Shown here: positions 1 to 10,064 of the stretch, one piece after another
How the letters are laid out: every line of letters begins with the position of its first letter
How positions within the stretch are numbered: the stretch's first letter is position 1
Assembly: GCA_013396915.1 (NCBI GenBank)
Contig: VWZL01000462.1
Span: forward strand, 1-64,000
Length of the DNA stretch: 64,000 nucleotides
DNA from: Stercorarius parasiticus
Lineage: Eukaryota > Chordata > Aves > Charadriiformes > Stercorariidae
Direction: 5' to 3'
The notes under the pieces: generated by a model
What the model was told of the DNA's origin: nothing
The model's database searches: none
What the model saw: only the letters and a program-made list of their open reading frames with translations
Position numbers and translations under genes: made by a program

Positions 1-3000
1 TGAAAATTCCGTGATTCCATGATATCTTAGAACAAGTGTGTTGTATATGGCAGAGGTGCACAAGGAAACAGCAGTGGAACAGGATGTCTGTTTTGTTGAA
101 CCAGAAGGAATCAGCAGATAAATTGTGTTGATAGAATCAATAAAATTTAAGAAATGCAACTACATGTTAAGACTTAATCCTCATTATCACAGAAAACCAT
201 TGCAAATATATTGAAAACAGGAAAGCAAAACCGACACAAAACTTCCTGAGCTGTGACATTGCAAACAGGTTCCAGGGGGCAGCTAGAGGGCCCATCAAAA
301 AGCCAGACCAACTTATGCACAACTCAGCAAACAAAGATTAAAAACTAGTTCCTAAAAATATGGGCAAACTTAAGTTGGGGGGAACTCAAAAGCCAAAAAA
401 GATTGCCTTCTTACCCCCCATGTAGAAATCATCCAAAGTAACTCGGTCTCCAGTACCGAGAACAGAAACGCGATGCTAAAATGTCAGAAGATCAAACCAA
501 GTCATCAGCAGCAATTCAGTGTGATTTTCCAGGCCAGTCAAATGCATGGAAACATTCACAGTGTAACCAGGTCAGAGGAAGCCCACGGATGTTTCTTATG
601 ACCTTATTTCAACACAGACCTTGGAACTTCACTGAGTTGCTTCTCTTACTGAGCACTGTGTCATGTAGTGAAAATACCTTTTGGAAAAACATTTTACTGT
701 GGTTTAAAGACTTCAAGTGACAGAGTGGCCTTTAATAAGCCTTTCACAGAGGTAACCATGTTGTAATCACAGACTTACATTATCCACTCAAGAATTCAGA
801 GGGCAGCACAAGTCATTGACATGCATGTCTCTTGTTGAGAGCAGTGAAAGCCCCTCTTTCTGAAAGGCATAAGACATGCATCTAAAGCCGTATAATAAAG
901 CAAACTGTATCTGTGCACGTGGGAATTTTACCAGAGGACTCTGGGGTTGGTTTTGGTTTGTTCTTTGATTTCTTTTTTTCAAGTTTCAAAGCCTTTCAAC
1001 AACAAATCTCCTACTTCTCATTCATGCAAAGCTTACTTTGACAAAAGACTCCTGGAATTGGCCCTTAATTTGACTTTTTAAGAAAGCCTTCAAAAAGTAC
1101 TGTATCTTAGACTTTTCAAACTACTGTACCATGAAAAAGGAATTCATTATTTCTTAGGCTTTACCTTTTGCACATTGGGCAGAACAGAGCAATTTAGATT
1201 GCCTGATGTCTAAAAGATACAACAAATCCACCTTTTGTGTCAGGGCTAAGAAAACAGGAAAGGCTGAGAGTAGGAATGTTTACAAAGGGTTTTATAAATT
1301 CAACAAAGATGGCAAATACTGTAAATCAGTCTTTTAGTTTTATATAAGCCTTCCTGCAGAAACTGGGAAAGAATTCTTTGTCTGCTTCATAACACTCCTG
1401 CTAAAATCTCATTAAAAACCTGAATGCATCCAATTCCTACACACTTTGAGAAGAGGAAATGTGAACCTCTGTAAGGCTACAGTTTTTCCAGTGGCAAAGC
1501 CTCACTGTTTCCCTTCCCATCTCTCTTTCGTGCAGTTACTTACAGCCCAGAGGCTGTCCTCATGACAGCTCTGCAGACTGAGCATCTCACCTGTAAGACC
1601 CCTTGGAGAGTGAGCTCACACCACACCTTGCTTTGCTGAGAAGCAGCCAAACTCTTCCACATTATAGTTCCACAAAGAAGTTCAAACACAGTTAGAAATC
1701 TCTCTTGGCTAGTTCCCTCTGACTGCACGACATAACAGTCACAGATCTTGAGCATCAAAAGAATGTGTGATTTGGGCTCATTTTGAGATTTCTCTGTGTT
1801 TTCTTATAAGTAAAAGACTTCTATGTAATTTGGGTAACCATGTCAGTTGTAAGAGAAGGTCTGCTTTTTTCCTAAATCCTTTTGGCTGAGAGCTTGTAAA
1901 ATCATTGTATTTGAATGATAGTGGACTAATTGGACCTTATTTTAGAGTTTACCGTTTTACTCTTTCAAGCTTTGAAAATAAACTTGAAAAGCTGGGAATC
2001 CTTATTTTCCAATGTCATTGGAAGTATTTCCAAAACTTTCAATGCTACAAGTTTTTTCATTAGCAGGTAATTCTTAAGACTTTGGGCAAGTTTTGATACT
2101 ATATATGTGTGCATTTGTGTTTTTTTTTTCTTGTTTGATTGACCTAGATATAAGGTGCATCATGTTACAGACCTCTGAGCAGTATGAATTTCGATTTCTG
2201 GAAAGTAAATAAATGAGAGCTTGGAGGAAAGAGGAGATGTCTTCTCTGTCCTTCACTGACTTTCACAAACAATCTTTGATGTTAAAACATTTGGAACTAA
2301 CTAAAAAACACCTTTGAATTGGCTTTCTCTTTGTGAAATTTAAATGAACACAGACCAACAGATAAATTAATTGCATTATCTCATCTTCAAGTTGGAAAAG
2401 AGCATGGAGATATTTGGTTTGGTTTTGATTTAGATAAAAAGGGGTATGGTTTTGCTTTTTATTTTATTAGTGGAATGGGACTTGCAGAGTGAGAGCTGTG
2501 CTCATAACTAGGAAGACTCTGAGGAACTCTGATAATAAAAACGTAACATGATTAGGTGCATCAGAAAAATAATTTGAAAAATAAACTCTTGAAGAAGGGT
2601 GGAAGATCTGTCACCTCAGCCATTCAATATTAGGCCACAGGGAGCATTGTGTAATAGACAATAGAGAGCAGGCTTCTTCATTAAAAACTTGGAGAAGGTA
2701 GAATGCCTTGAATGGTCCATATCTGTGAAACTGATGTTGTTAACAGATACAAAAATTTAAAGAGCATCATCCCCGGGATCCTGTGATATTCAGTGTTTCT
2801 ATTTTTACTGTTTATTAATGGTATTGTTATTGGCATAGTTAGTACCTATGATGTGTTAGATATTGTCCAGACAGTAAAGAAAGTGGATGAGGAAAAAAGC
2901 ACAATGGAGGCTTTTATGCCAACTGGATTCAACATAAGTAGCATGGTAGAGGAAGGACTGGAGATGGGAACCTCATGGGTCAGGCCAGGTAGAACTTGTA

Positions 3001-3136
3001 GGCTGCTGAAGGAGAACCTGAACAGTTGAGATGGGATGAAGAGAAGTAAAAGGGGTGGGTAAGACAAAAAAGGATTTATTTTTTAATGCCTTCCTAAAAT
3101 AGATAATTCCTGGAGTGTTTTTCTGTTGTACTACAG
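1..3136 (+). other. CNTNAP5: CNTNAP5 intron (partial, 3' part)
   Basis: This is AT-rich non-coding sequence running up to the splice acceptor at 3135-3136 (AG). It is read as an intron because the next exon starts in phase 1 and must join coding sequence upstream of the window. The small open frames here have no recognisable domain. The only repeat hint is a CR1-like tip in the first 28 bases, too short to call. Confidence 0.7.
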
Positions 3137-3355
3137 ATGGTTTGTCACCGGACCCTGAGGTCTCAAAGGCAAATGCCTATGGTTTCACTGGATGCCTGTC
3201 CTCTGTTCAGTACAACCACATTGCTCCCCTGAAAGCTGCCTTACGCCATCCCAGCGTTGCTCCCGTGACTGTCAAAGGCTCCTTGACTGAATCCAGCTGT
3301 GCATCCATAATGGAAGCTGATGTGAACACAGTAACCACGATATATTCCTCATCAG
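3137..3355 (+). CDS. CNTNAP5: CNTNAP5 internal exon: end of the last laminin G domain
   Basis: This 219-base exon encodes 73 residues of a contactin-associated protein (Caspr family of neurexin-like cell-adhesion proteins of neurons). It follows acceptor ...ctacag and ends at donor cag|gtatg. It starts and ends in phase 1, so it is symmetric. The translation contains [14 protein letters not shown], the typical closing strands of a laminin G domain, with a Cys in GCLSS and a partner Cys in ESSCAS. It then enters the extracellular stalk ([15 protein letters not shown]). The family attribution rests on the continuation in the next two exons, where the tail is closest to CNTNAP5 rather than CNTNAP2 or CNTNAP4. 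The protein would sit at the cell surface. Birds and rodents can have more than one CNTNAP5-like paralogue, so which copy this is cannot be settled here. Confidence 0.9.
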
Positions 3356-5604
3356 GTATGTGCTGCCAAGAGGGGAATGGGGAATTTAAAGGATACTGTA
3401 GAGTGAGAGTTCCTTCCTTTGTGCTATAATGCAATTGTGATAGTATACATATTGGAACTGGGAAGTTGCCTTTTTTCTCAGAATCAGGGGTGTTGAGGAT
3501 GGGCATTAGGATTAGCCAAGGTCCCTTTAAAAGCCATTGTACTAAACCAAAGTTTTCAGGCTAAGTTCCTGGATTGCCTAAAACATGACTAGGACAAACA
3601 AAGGAAGTCCCAAAGCCATAGTGGAAACAGCATTGGAAATATGGTTATGCACCTGATTTGCCATTCCTGTCCACTTTAGATAGCTCCAGTGTTGCAGATC
3701 TCAAAGGAGAGCATAAATGTTACATAGATTCCGTATCCCAGTGGTGATGAAGCAATAGGAGTCATACAGCAAACAAGTCGAATTTGTTCCCACCCTAGCA
3801 GAAATGAACAAAAACTCCTTGTACAAACCCCTCGACACATGTGCGTGACTTCCATTGAATGCTTGTACTTTATTCTCTCAGGCTAAGAAGAAGCACTACT
3901 TGAGCGGTACCAGTAAGATGATCCCAATAGTTCGTTTATCTTTTGCAATCCTGAAACTGTCCTCTGGGAATCTTAAGTATTTTGCATATATGAATTTGTA
4001 TGCAGAGAAGGAAATTCGTAGCAGCTGGAAGTGTTGTCACCAGGAACAGGGGCAATCAAGTTACTGCTTTAGTCACCAGTGGATGTGGCAGAATTCTTAA
4101 TGACCAGAAAGCGGTACAAATTACGGGCTATTTTTTGCCCCTTGACCCATCTCTTTTCTGATAACTAATAAAATTCTGATTTAGATCATAATATGATTCC
4201 TTTGACATTTGTACTTGCATCAAATCCCCGTTTCCTGCAGCTTCTCCCTAAGATACTCAGCAGAAAACAAATGATGCTATTAGCATTCTGCATAGGGAAA
4301 AAGGCTGCTGATTACTCTGTGGAGAGCGGCTGCCAGTGTGCGTGTGCTTCTCCCCACCCCACAACTTTCTTCTCACTGCCCAGATTTGTCTGAAGTATCT
4401 GCTCTGACGCACAGAAGAAATGTGTCTCGTAAATACCAAATGGGCAATGATACTGAAAATATGAACTCCTTGCCCTGTGATCTGTCACCTCGATGATCTA
4501 AATTAAGGACAGAACACAGGGCAGAGTGTAGCATCTTTGGACTTAAATATTTAAAGCTTACAATCAGGTGCACTCTATTGTCATGGTTAAGCACTGTTAC
4601 ATCAGAAATGCATAATTCTTATAAAAGCTCATTCCTGTCTTTGCCACTCTCTGCTTTAAAATATGATTTCCTCTCAATATGATGAATTAACTAGCATTAC
4701 TGCCTCACTGTTCACACTGGATTTGATTAAAGCCTGAATAAGATCTTTAGAAGAAGTTAGTTCTGAAGATTTCATATCTTTATGTGCTATAGTAAGAGCA
4801 CTGGGCGGTAGATTCTTGTTAAAAAAAAATTTCCAATTTGTAGCAAATTATACTTTGTATAGATGTGCTTGAGAATTACATTTATACATGGAAAGGACAC
4901 ATTTTAAGAAATAGAAAGAAGACAGAGTTAAGGATTAACTTTCAAATTTACTGCTCATATCTCAATTCATCAGTTCCCAATTTCTCATCATTGAGTGTCT
5001 GAGAAGAAAAATAAACTTCAAAGTTGACTGTACGTCTGTGTCGATTTTCTAATGTACAGATACAACAAAAAAAGCCCTCTAGGAAACTTCTGTTTAAATA
5101 TGTGAAAAAAGCTTTCTATATTTATAACTTGAAAACAATTGAAGCTCTTCCCTTCAGAGAGCAATACTTTTTGTCTTCAAGAAAGTTTCCTAGCAGACAG
5201 ATATGGAATCAAATCCATTCACTCACAGCTCAGTTTTCCATACACACTCTTTCTGATTAGGAAACACAAACTGAAAGGTGACTTACTGTGTTTTTGATAT
5301 TTAACAAAGATCTGCAAATCACCTTCTTCCTTGCTGAGGCAAGTGTAGAGGTTTTGATATTCTGAACTCTACACTGATGGCATAGAGATAATGGACTTTT
5401 ACTGTGCTTTTTTTTTTTTTAAATATATATATTAAAATATTCTAAATGCCAGAGCAGATTCAGCTGTGTGAATGGTGGAGTCTTGAGCTCTCTGTCTACT
5501 TCAGCTGAAGAGCAGGTCTTCATGCATTTAAAGTAAAAAATGCCAAAGACTTTAATAGGTCAGAAACTACACAGAAAAATTTTGCTTCTGAAAGGCAGCT
5601 CAAA

Positions 5605-6105
5605 CAGTGCAACTCCCTGTCTCACTGTGCTAATTGTGCTGGATCTGATATTTCCAAACAAGGAGGAGCTGCCCAGGATGTGCTGGGACAGCCTTGGCTG
5701 TAGCAACTATGAGATGGTGACGTTCAAGATCCTGAGAGGAAGGAAAAAAAGCAGAAAGCATGACTGCAACCCCAGACTTAAGGAGAACAATCTTTGACCT
5801 GGTCATAGACCTGCTTGGAAGAATTTCCCAAGATACAGCCCTGGTGAGAAGAAGGGTCCAGGAGAGCTGGTTCAAGGATCACCTCCTCCAAGATCAAAAA
5901 TGCTAGATTTCCTGCTCATTGAGATGGACCGAAGGTGGCAGGAGGCCCAGAGAGGTTGTGAAGTCTTCATCCTTGGATATATTCAAAACCCAAATGGATA
6001 CAGCTCTGAGAAGCTTGCTGTAATAGGCCTTGATTTGAGTAGATTTGGACTAGATGATTTCCAGAGGGGCCTTCTGAACCCAGCGATGCTTCCAAGTGAA
6101 TTCCA
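5605..6105 (+). mobile_element. CR1 LINE fragment, internally deleted
   Basis: Bases about 5605-5880 match the part of CR1 ORF2 that encodes the C-terminal end of the endonuclease domain: the frame reads LDLIFPNKEEL, then SLGCSNYEMVTFKILRG, corresponding to the CR1 block LDLVLTNKEEL...SLGCSDHEMVEF. It then drifts out of frame through LGRI-like and RRRVQESW-like codons. Bases about 5920-6100 match the CR1 3' untranslated end (GCCCAGAGAGGTTGTG, then TTGGACTAGATGATTTCCAG). The reverse transcriptase region between these blocks is missing, so one deletion of roughly 2 kb is inferred near 5880-5915. The element is inactive. Confidence 0.85.
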
Positions 6106-6163
6106 GCGATTCACACTGTAATGCCATCATTTTTATCTAAAAGGAGGAGGATGTCCTGTTAAG

Positions 6164-6177
6164 GTCTCATATGAGAC
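6164..6177. repeat. 14-base perfect palindrome
   Basis: GTCTCATATGAGAC reads identically on both strands. It contains a CATATG E-box at its centre. It lies in the CNTNAP5 intron. No function can be assigned from the sequence. Confidence 0.9.
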
Positions 6178-6987
6178 ACGATATTGCTTTTCCTTGGCTT
6201 CAGAGTTTATTGTGTTCCCACTGGAGATGGTTCTGCTGTCTCATGCCATCTGCTCCATTGTAACAAACCCTTCTCTCCTTGTATCCTCATTTTATTTCTC
6301 AGGCAAAACATAATTCTTAAGGCCTACGTCTGTTGGCCTTCATTCTGAAACTGATCTCCAAGATTTGTTGTGGTTTCCTTTCAATGCTTAAATTCTAGTA
6401 ACAGTCGCCAAAAATAGTGGAGCTTTAATAGCATTTAGTGTCAGATCTTACATAATCTTTTAGCCATGAATGACATCCTATATGATTTTTAAGGTAGAAA
6501 TTTAATTTCATGCTTCTTTCATACATGGTTAATAATCTTTCATGACTCTATTTGACTAATACCATGTACCAGATACCAGCTGGAGACTTTACTCCAGTGC
6601 AGGAAGACTGATGTTCAGCAGATGTGAATTTTTATTGTAACTGATTTCACTGGCGCCAGCTGAGGGCTGGGGTAGAAGATATCTCACCAAACTACCTGAA
6701 AGTTAAATCATCTTGAGTCTAAAATAATGATTACACCCCTATTCTAGTGTGTGGAAAGAAATAGGTGAATCACACTGTGCATCTTTGACAGCCATCTTAG
6801 GATATATAGTATCTGTAGGTTCTTTTCCTCTGTTTAACTAAATAAAAAAAAGCCTAAATTACTAGTTTTGATTTATATAACTAACTCTGAGATACTGAAA
6901 AATAAAGGAGATGAACCTACCCATGATGTACAAAATTATGAGCAACCTTGATCTAACTTTGAATTTGGCTCTGCTTTGAGTTTAGGC

Positions 6988-7062
6988 TTAAAGGCTTGAG
7001 GTTAGGCTAAATAACCTCCAAATTTCCCTTCCAACCTAACCTTTTCTATGATGCTATCTGTA
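6988..7062 (+). mobile_element. CR1 3' tip (short, old)
   Basis: The stretch reads as a worn CR1 3' end: CTTGAGGTTAGGCTAAATAA, then a CTTCCAACCTAACC-type block and a TTCTATGATGCTATCTGT tail, in the + orientation. Only the last 75 or so bases remain, as is usual for 5'-truncated CR1 copies. Confidence 0.75.
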
Positions 7063-8288
7063 TTTATGTGTAAAACCGCAATTTTGTCCCCATTACAGTC
7101 CCACAAATGTAGTAAATGAGATGATGCACTGCCATGACTGTTTCTTGGCAACATCACTATAGGCACCCATATCCAAGCAAGGGACCTCTTGTGAATAGAT
7201 CTTAACTGGAATGTCCAAAACTGTCATTGGCAAATTCTATTCACGTCGATAATGGGTGTACTGGAGTCCCTTTTGTGCCTGTAGCTCAGTCAATGAACTG
7301 CAGATATGGGGAACTTTTCAGTATGGATGCGTTTGGTGAGAAATCCTTCCACCTTTAAAACTAGCAGTAGAGTTACACCTTTTAAAACATGAAAGCCTCT
7401 TTGAGGCTGACGCCTTCTGCACATCTTTGGGGTTGGTATCAGTGATGTAGAGAATAAGGAGAAAGTGCCCCTTTTAACGACGTGAATAGCCCAAAGCCAC
7501 CATCATTACAAACTCAGCACCTCCTGATACACAAATATGAAATTTTTGATTGTTTCAATAAAAAAACATCTTCTTGAGCAATGAGATACCAAAATGTGGC
7601 TGAGTCGGCTACTAAGGCAAGGATATTCAATTACAATAATCCTTGCAACACCGAATTCTCAGTTAGGCTTCCACCTCTTGCATCGGAAAGATCAGTTTGG
7701 AAAAGCAGTATAACATGTAGCAGAGACAGTCACCCATAACTCCCACATACATCCTCTGTATGATAGACTGGAGGCTTGTAAAGGAAACACAGATAGGAAT
7801 CTCCTCAAAGGAGAGGTTGAGCTGAAAGGAAAAAGATGTGAAGGTGCAGAAAAGCTGGATTCTGCTAGCAGTAGAAAACACAGCATCTTCTGAAACATGC
7901 AGGACTAAAGCAGGTACACTGCCATAACTCCACTGACTTCAGGGAGGGCTTGCCCTCTCAGCTTTGGATCTGAATTTTAAACTGCCAGCATGTACACTGT
8001 TTCGACAATAGTCATTTATAGATAAGGTGCAAGAGAGCTCCAACACTGAGAAGCCTTTAATATAGGAATTCATTTCTGACCCCTCTCTGTTTTGAATCCA
8101 ATTTGACCACTGCATTTCTGCAATGGAGAGAAAAACATCCCTTCCAACAAGCTGTCCCAAGCAGAGACTGCTTCTCTTTATGGGATTGAATTCAGCTTGT
8201 ATATCTGCATGTACAAACATAGGTCAGGTCTAAATCTGTCTAGTCTTCCTTTCCTTTTGCTTCTTTCTGCTATTGTTTCTTAGGTATC

Positions 8289-8328
8289 AAAAAAAAAAAA
8301 AAAACACAAAAAAACCCAAACAAAAATA
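8289..8328. repeat. A-rich simple repeat
   Basis: A run of 16 A is followed by A-rich sequence with interspersed C (8289-8328), inside the intron about 350 bases before the stalk exon. It may be the tail of a decayed retroposon, but no body is recognisable upstream. Confidence 0.9.
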
Positions 8329-8678
8329 ACCAGCTTTGACTGAGAAAAGCTCCCAATGGACTATCTAGTTCAAACGTCTCTGTGATTCTTCTACCAATAA
8401 ACTGAGACAACACTTGGAGATGTTAGTGTGAGCCTTTCTGTTTCCTTTTAAATATACCCTTAACAGACTTTGCTCCTGAAGTTGTAGAAGAAAATTGTCC
8501 TGCAAGCTCACTTTATTTTTCAGAGAGCTTTCTGGTTCGATTCTTCAATCCCCCAAATCACATCCTTTGAAAACAGATTAGAATTCATGAGGGTAAGAGG
8601 ATGCTTCTGTCTAAGTCACAGATAAAATGAATATAGTTGATATAGAAAATAAGTCCTGTTTTGTTTAATCAACTGCAG

Positions 8679-8751
8679 ATCCTTTTGGGAAGACAGATGA
8701 AAGAGAGCCTCTCACCAATGCAGTCAGAAGTGATTCAGCTGTGATTGGAGG
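8679..8751 (+). CDS. CNTNAP5: CNTNAP5 internal exon: juxtamembrane stalk
   Basis: This 73-base exon follows acceptor ctgcag and ends at donor g|gtaact. Joined to the leftover G of exon 3137-3355, the first codon is GAT. The exon encodes [18 protein letters not shown] followed by DSAVIG, and its last base begins the next Gly codon. The acidic, hydrophilic residues followed by DSAVIGG match the linker just outside the membrane in CNTNAP5. The two flanking exons splice to it without any frame change, which supports all three calls. The GTAACT donor is weaker than consensus, and skipping of this exon would shift the frame, since 73 is not a multiple of three. Confidence 0.9.
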
Positions 8752-9771
8752 TAACTTCATTTTTAAAGATTACAACTGAAAAGTAATTCTGTCAAGGCAA
8801 ACATTTATGGTACTTCAAATCTGAGCCCCATAAAATCCAGTTCAAGTTTTTGCACAATCTAAGGCAGGTCTAGCATTTGCTGTATCTATTAGCACATATC
8901 TGTATCAAGCTACCCTAGATAGGCAGCTGCATTACAGCTTAAGCCAATAGCGATGCGGCACATGATCTTGGATATTACCCACAAAAAGGCATTATGGATC
9001 ATCAAGAACTGCATCTTCTAAAATATAACCAAAGTCTGTCTACCTGCCTGCTTGAGCAGGGGATTTGGACAAGATGACCCCCGGAGCTGCTTTCCAACCT
9101 CAACCATTTTCTGATCCTGTGTGATTGTGATCTAAGATCCAGGTAACTAGTAGTTGTTTTACATGTCACTCTGATGAGAGCTTCAACACAGTATTCACAT
9201 ATCCTGTATATCTTGAGCTCTCTCTTTGCGAGCTGGTGGTGTAGTGTAATTCGTTAGGTCATATGGAAGCATTTATATACTAGAGAAAGATGTCCTCATA
9301 GCTTCATGTATGGTTTTCATTTTCCTTTAACAACCTGGAAGGCAATTTATCTCTGTTTATTTTATAGGATGCCCTGTAGGGAGCTGCCTTCGATAATATC
9401 TAGAAGCTATAAACCAAAGTGTACAAGGCTTATGCAAGGTTTCCAGAGATAACACAGAAGAAAATACGACAGAGCAGGAATTTGTATGAGCATGCAGATC
9501 TACTTTTTTTAAAAGCACACTGACCCAGCTTTACTTCCAATGAAATCAGAATTTGACTGAAATTAGAAGGTCAATTCCATCAATGCTTGCTGCTTTAAGT
9601 CTTACTTAAGGTGACAAAATAGAACTAAAAACTACCAGGGAGAGTATGATAGAAGCAGATGATTGCGTACAGACTGAGATGAACTGATATATCATACCCA
9701 GTAGTTGTTGTGAATTGGTAACGTATTTTTGTGGTAACACTTTCTGTCCTTCCTTTTTTACCTCTCTTCAG
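8752..9771 (+). other. CNTNAP5: CNTNAP5 last intron (1.02 kb)
   Basis: The intron runs from GT at 8752 to AG at 9770-9771, with a strong pyrimidine tract (cttccttttttacctctcttc) before the acceptor. It contains a CR1 3' tip at 9048-9131. Confidence 0.85.
9048..9131 (+). mobile_element. CR1 3' tip
   Basis: GCTTGAGCAGGGGATTTGGA, then ACAAGATGACCCCCGGAGC, CTTTCCAACCTCAACCATTT and a TCTGATCCTGTGTGATTGTG tail form a clear CR1 3' end in + orientation, truncated 5'. Confidence 0.88.
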
Positions 9772-9968
9772 GTGTAATAGCAGTTGTGATATTCGTCATC
9801 TTTTGCATCATTGCCATCATGAGCAGATTCCTCTATCAGCACAAACAAGCACATCGAAGTAGCCAGACAAAGGAGAAGGAATACCCAGAAAACCTCGAGA
9901 GCTCCTTTAAAGCTGACATTGACTTGCAAAACACAGTGAGCGAGTGCAAACGGGAATATTTCATCTGA
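9772..9968 (+). CDS. CNTNAP5: CNTNAP5 terminal coding exon: transmembrane helix and cytoplasmic tail
   Basis: The exon completes a split Gly codon (G at 8751 plus GT) and reads [17 protein letters not shown], a single hydrophobic membrane-spanning segment. A 48-residue tail follows, starting SRFLYQHKQ (basic stop-transfer) and ending SECKREYFI with TGA at 9966-9968. In Caspr-family proteins the juxtamembrane part recruits band 4.1 proteins, and the hydrophobic C-terminus fits a class II PDZ ligand (Y-F-I). The KEKEYPENL and [16 protein letters not shown] blocks are what distinguish CNTNAP5 from CNTNAP2, whose tail ends in a KKEWLI-type sequence. No frameshift or premature stop is present, so the gene looks functional over the visible part. 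Confidence 0.95.
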
Positions 9969-9980
9969 TGGACAATGCAA

Positions 9981-10064
9981 TTTCTTCTTACTCTTACTTC
10001 CCTAACCTTCCTTCCTTTATTCCTTTCTTCCTTCCTTCCTTTTTTCTTTTTGTAATTTTTTTTT
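9981..10064 (+). repeat. CU-rich (CTTC)n tract just after the CNTNAP5 stop codon
   Basis: Beginning 13 bases after the stop, the + strand is almost pure pyrimidine for about 80 bases, with interrupted CTTC/CCTT units and then T runs. If transcribed it would offer several UCUU-type sites for PTB-family proteins. It also acts as a polymorphic simple repeat. Confidence 0.85.

Larger units (their letters stand above)
3356..8678 (+). other. CNTNAP5: CNTNAP5 intron of 5.3 kb
   Basis: The intron is bounded by GT at 3356-3357 and AG at 8677-8678. It carries a CR1 fragment with an internal deletion (5605-6105), a short CR1 3' tip (6988-7062), a 14-base perfect palindrome (6164-6177), and A-rich or T-rich runs at 5408-5441 and 8289-8328. 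If the donor were not used, reading would continue in frame for 24 codons to a TAA at 3427. An AATAAA lies at 4167-4172. No other coding exon is apparent. Confidence 0.85.

Noticed and set aside
1..28. CR1-like tail (TTCCGTGATTCCATGAT) at the window edge
   Set aside because: Only about 17 informative bases, and the body would lie outside the window.
8385..8430. Possible MIR core (AAACTGAGACAACACTTGGA)
   Set aside because: Too short and too diverged to separate from chance.
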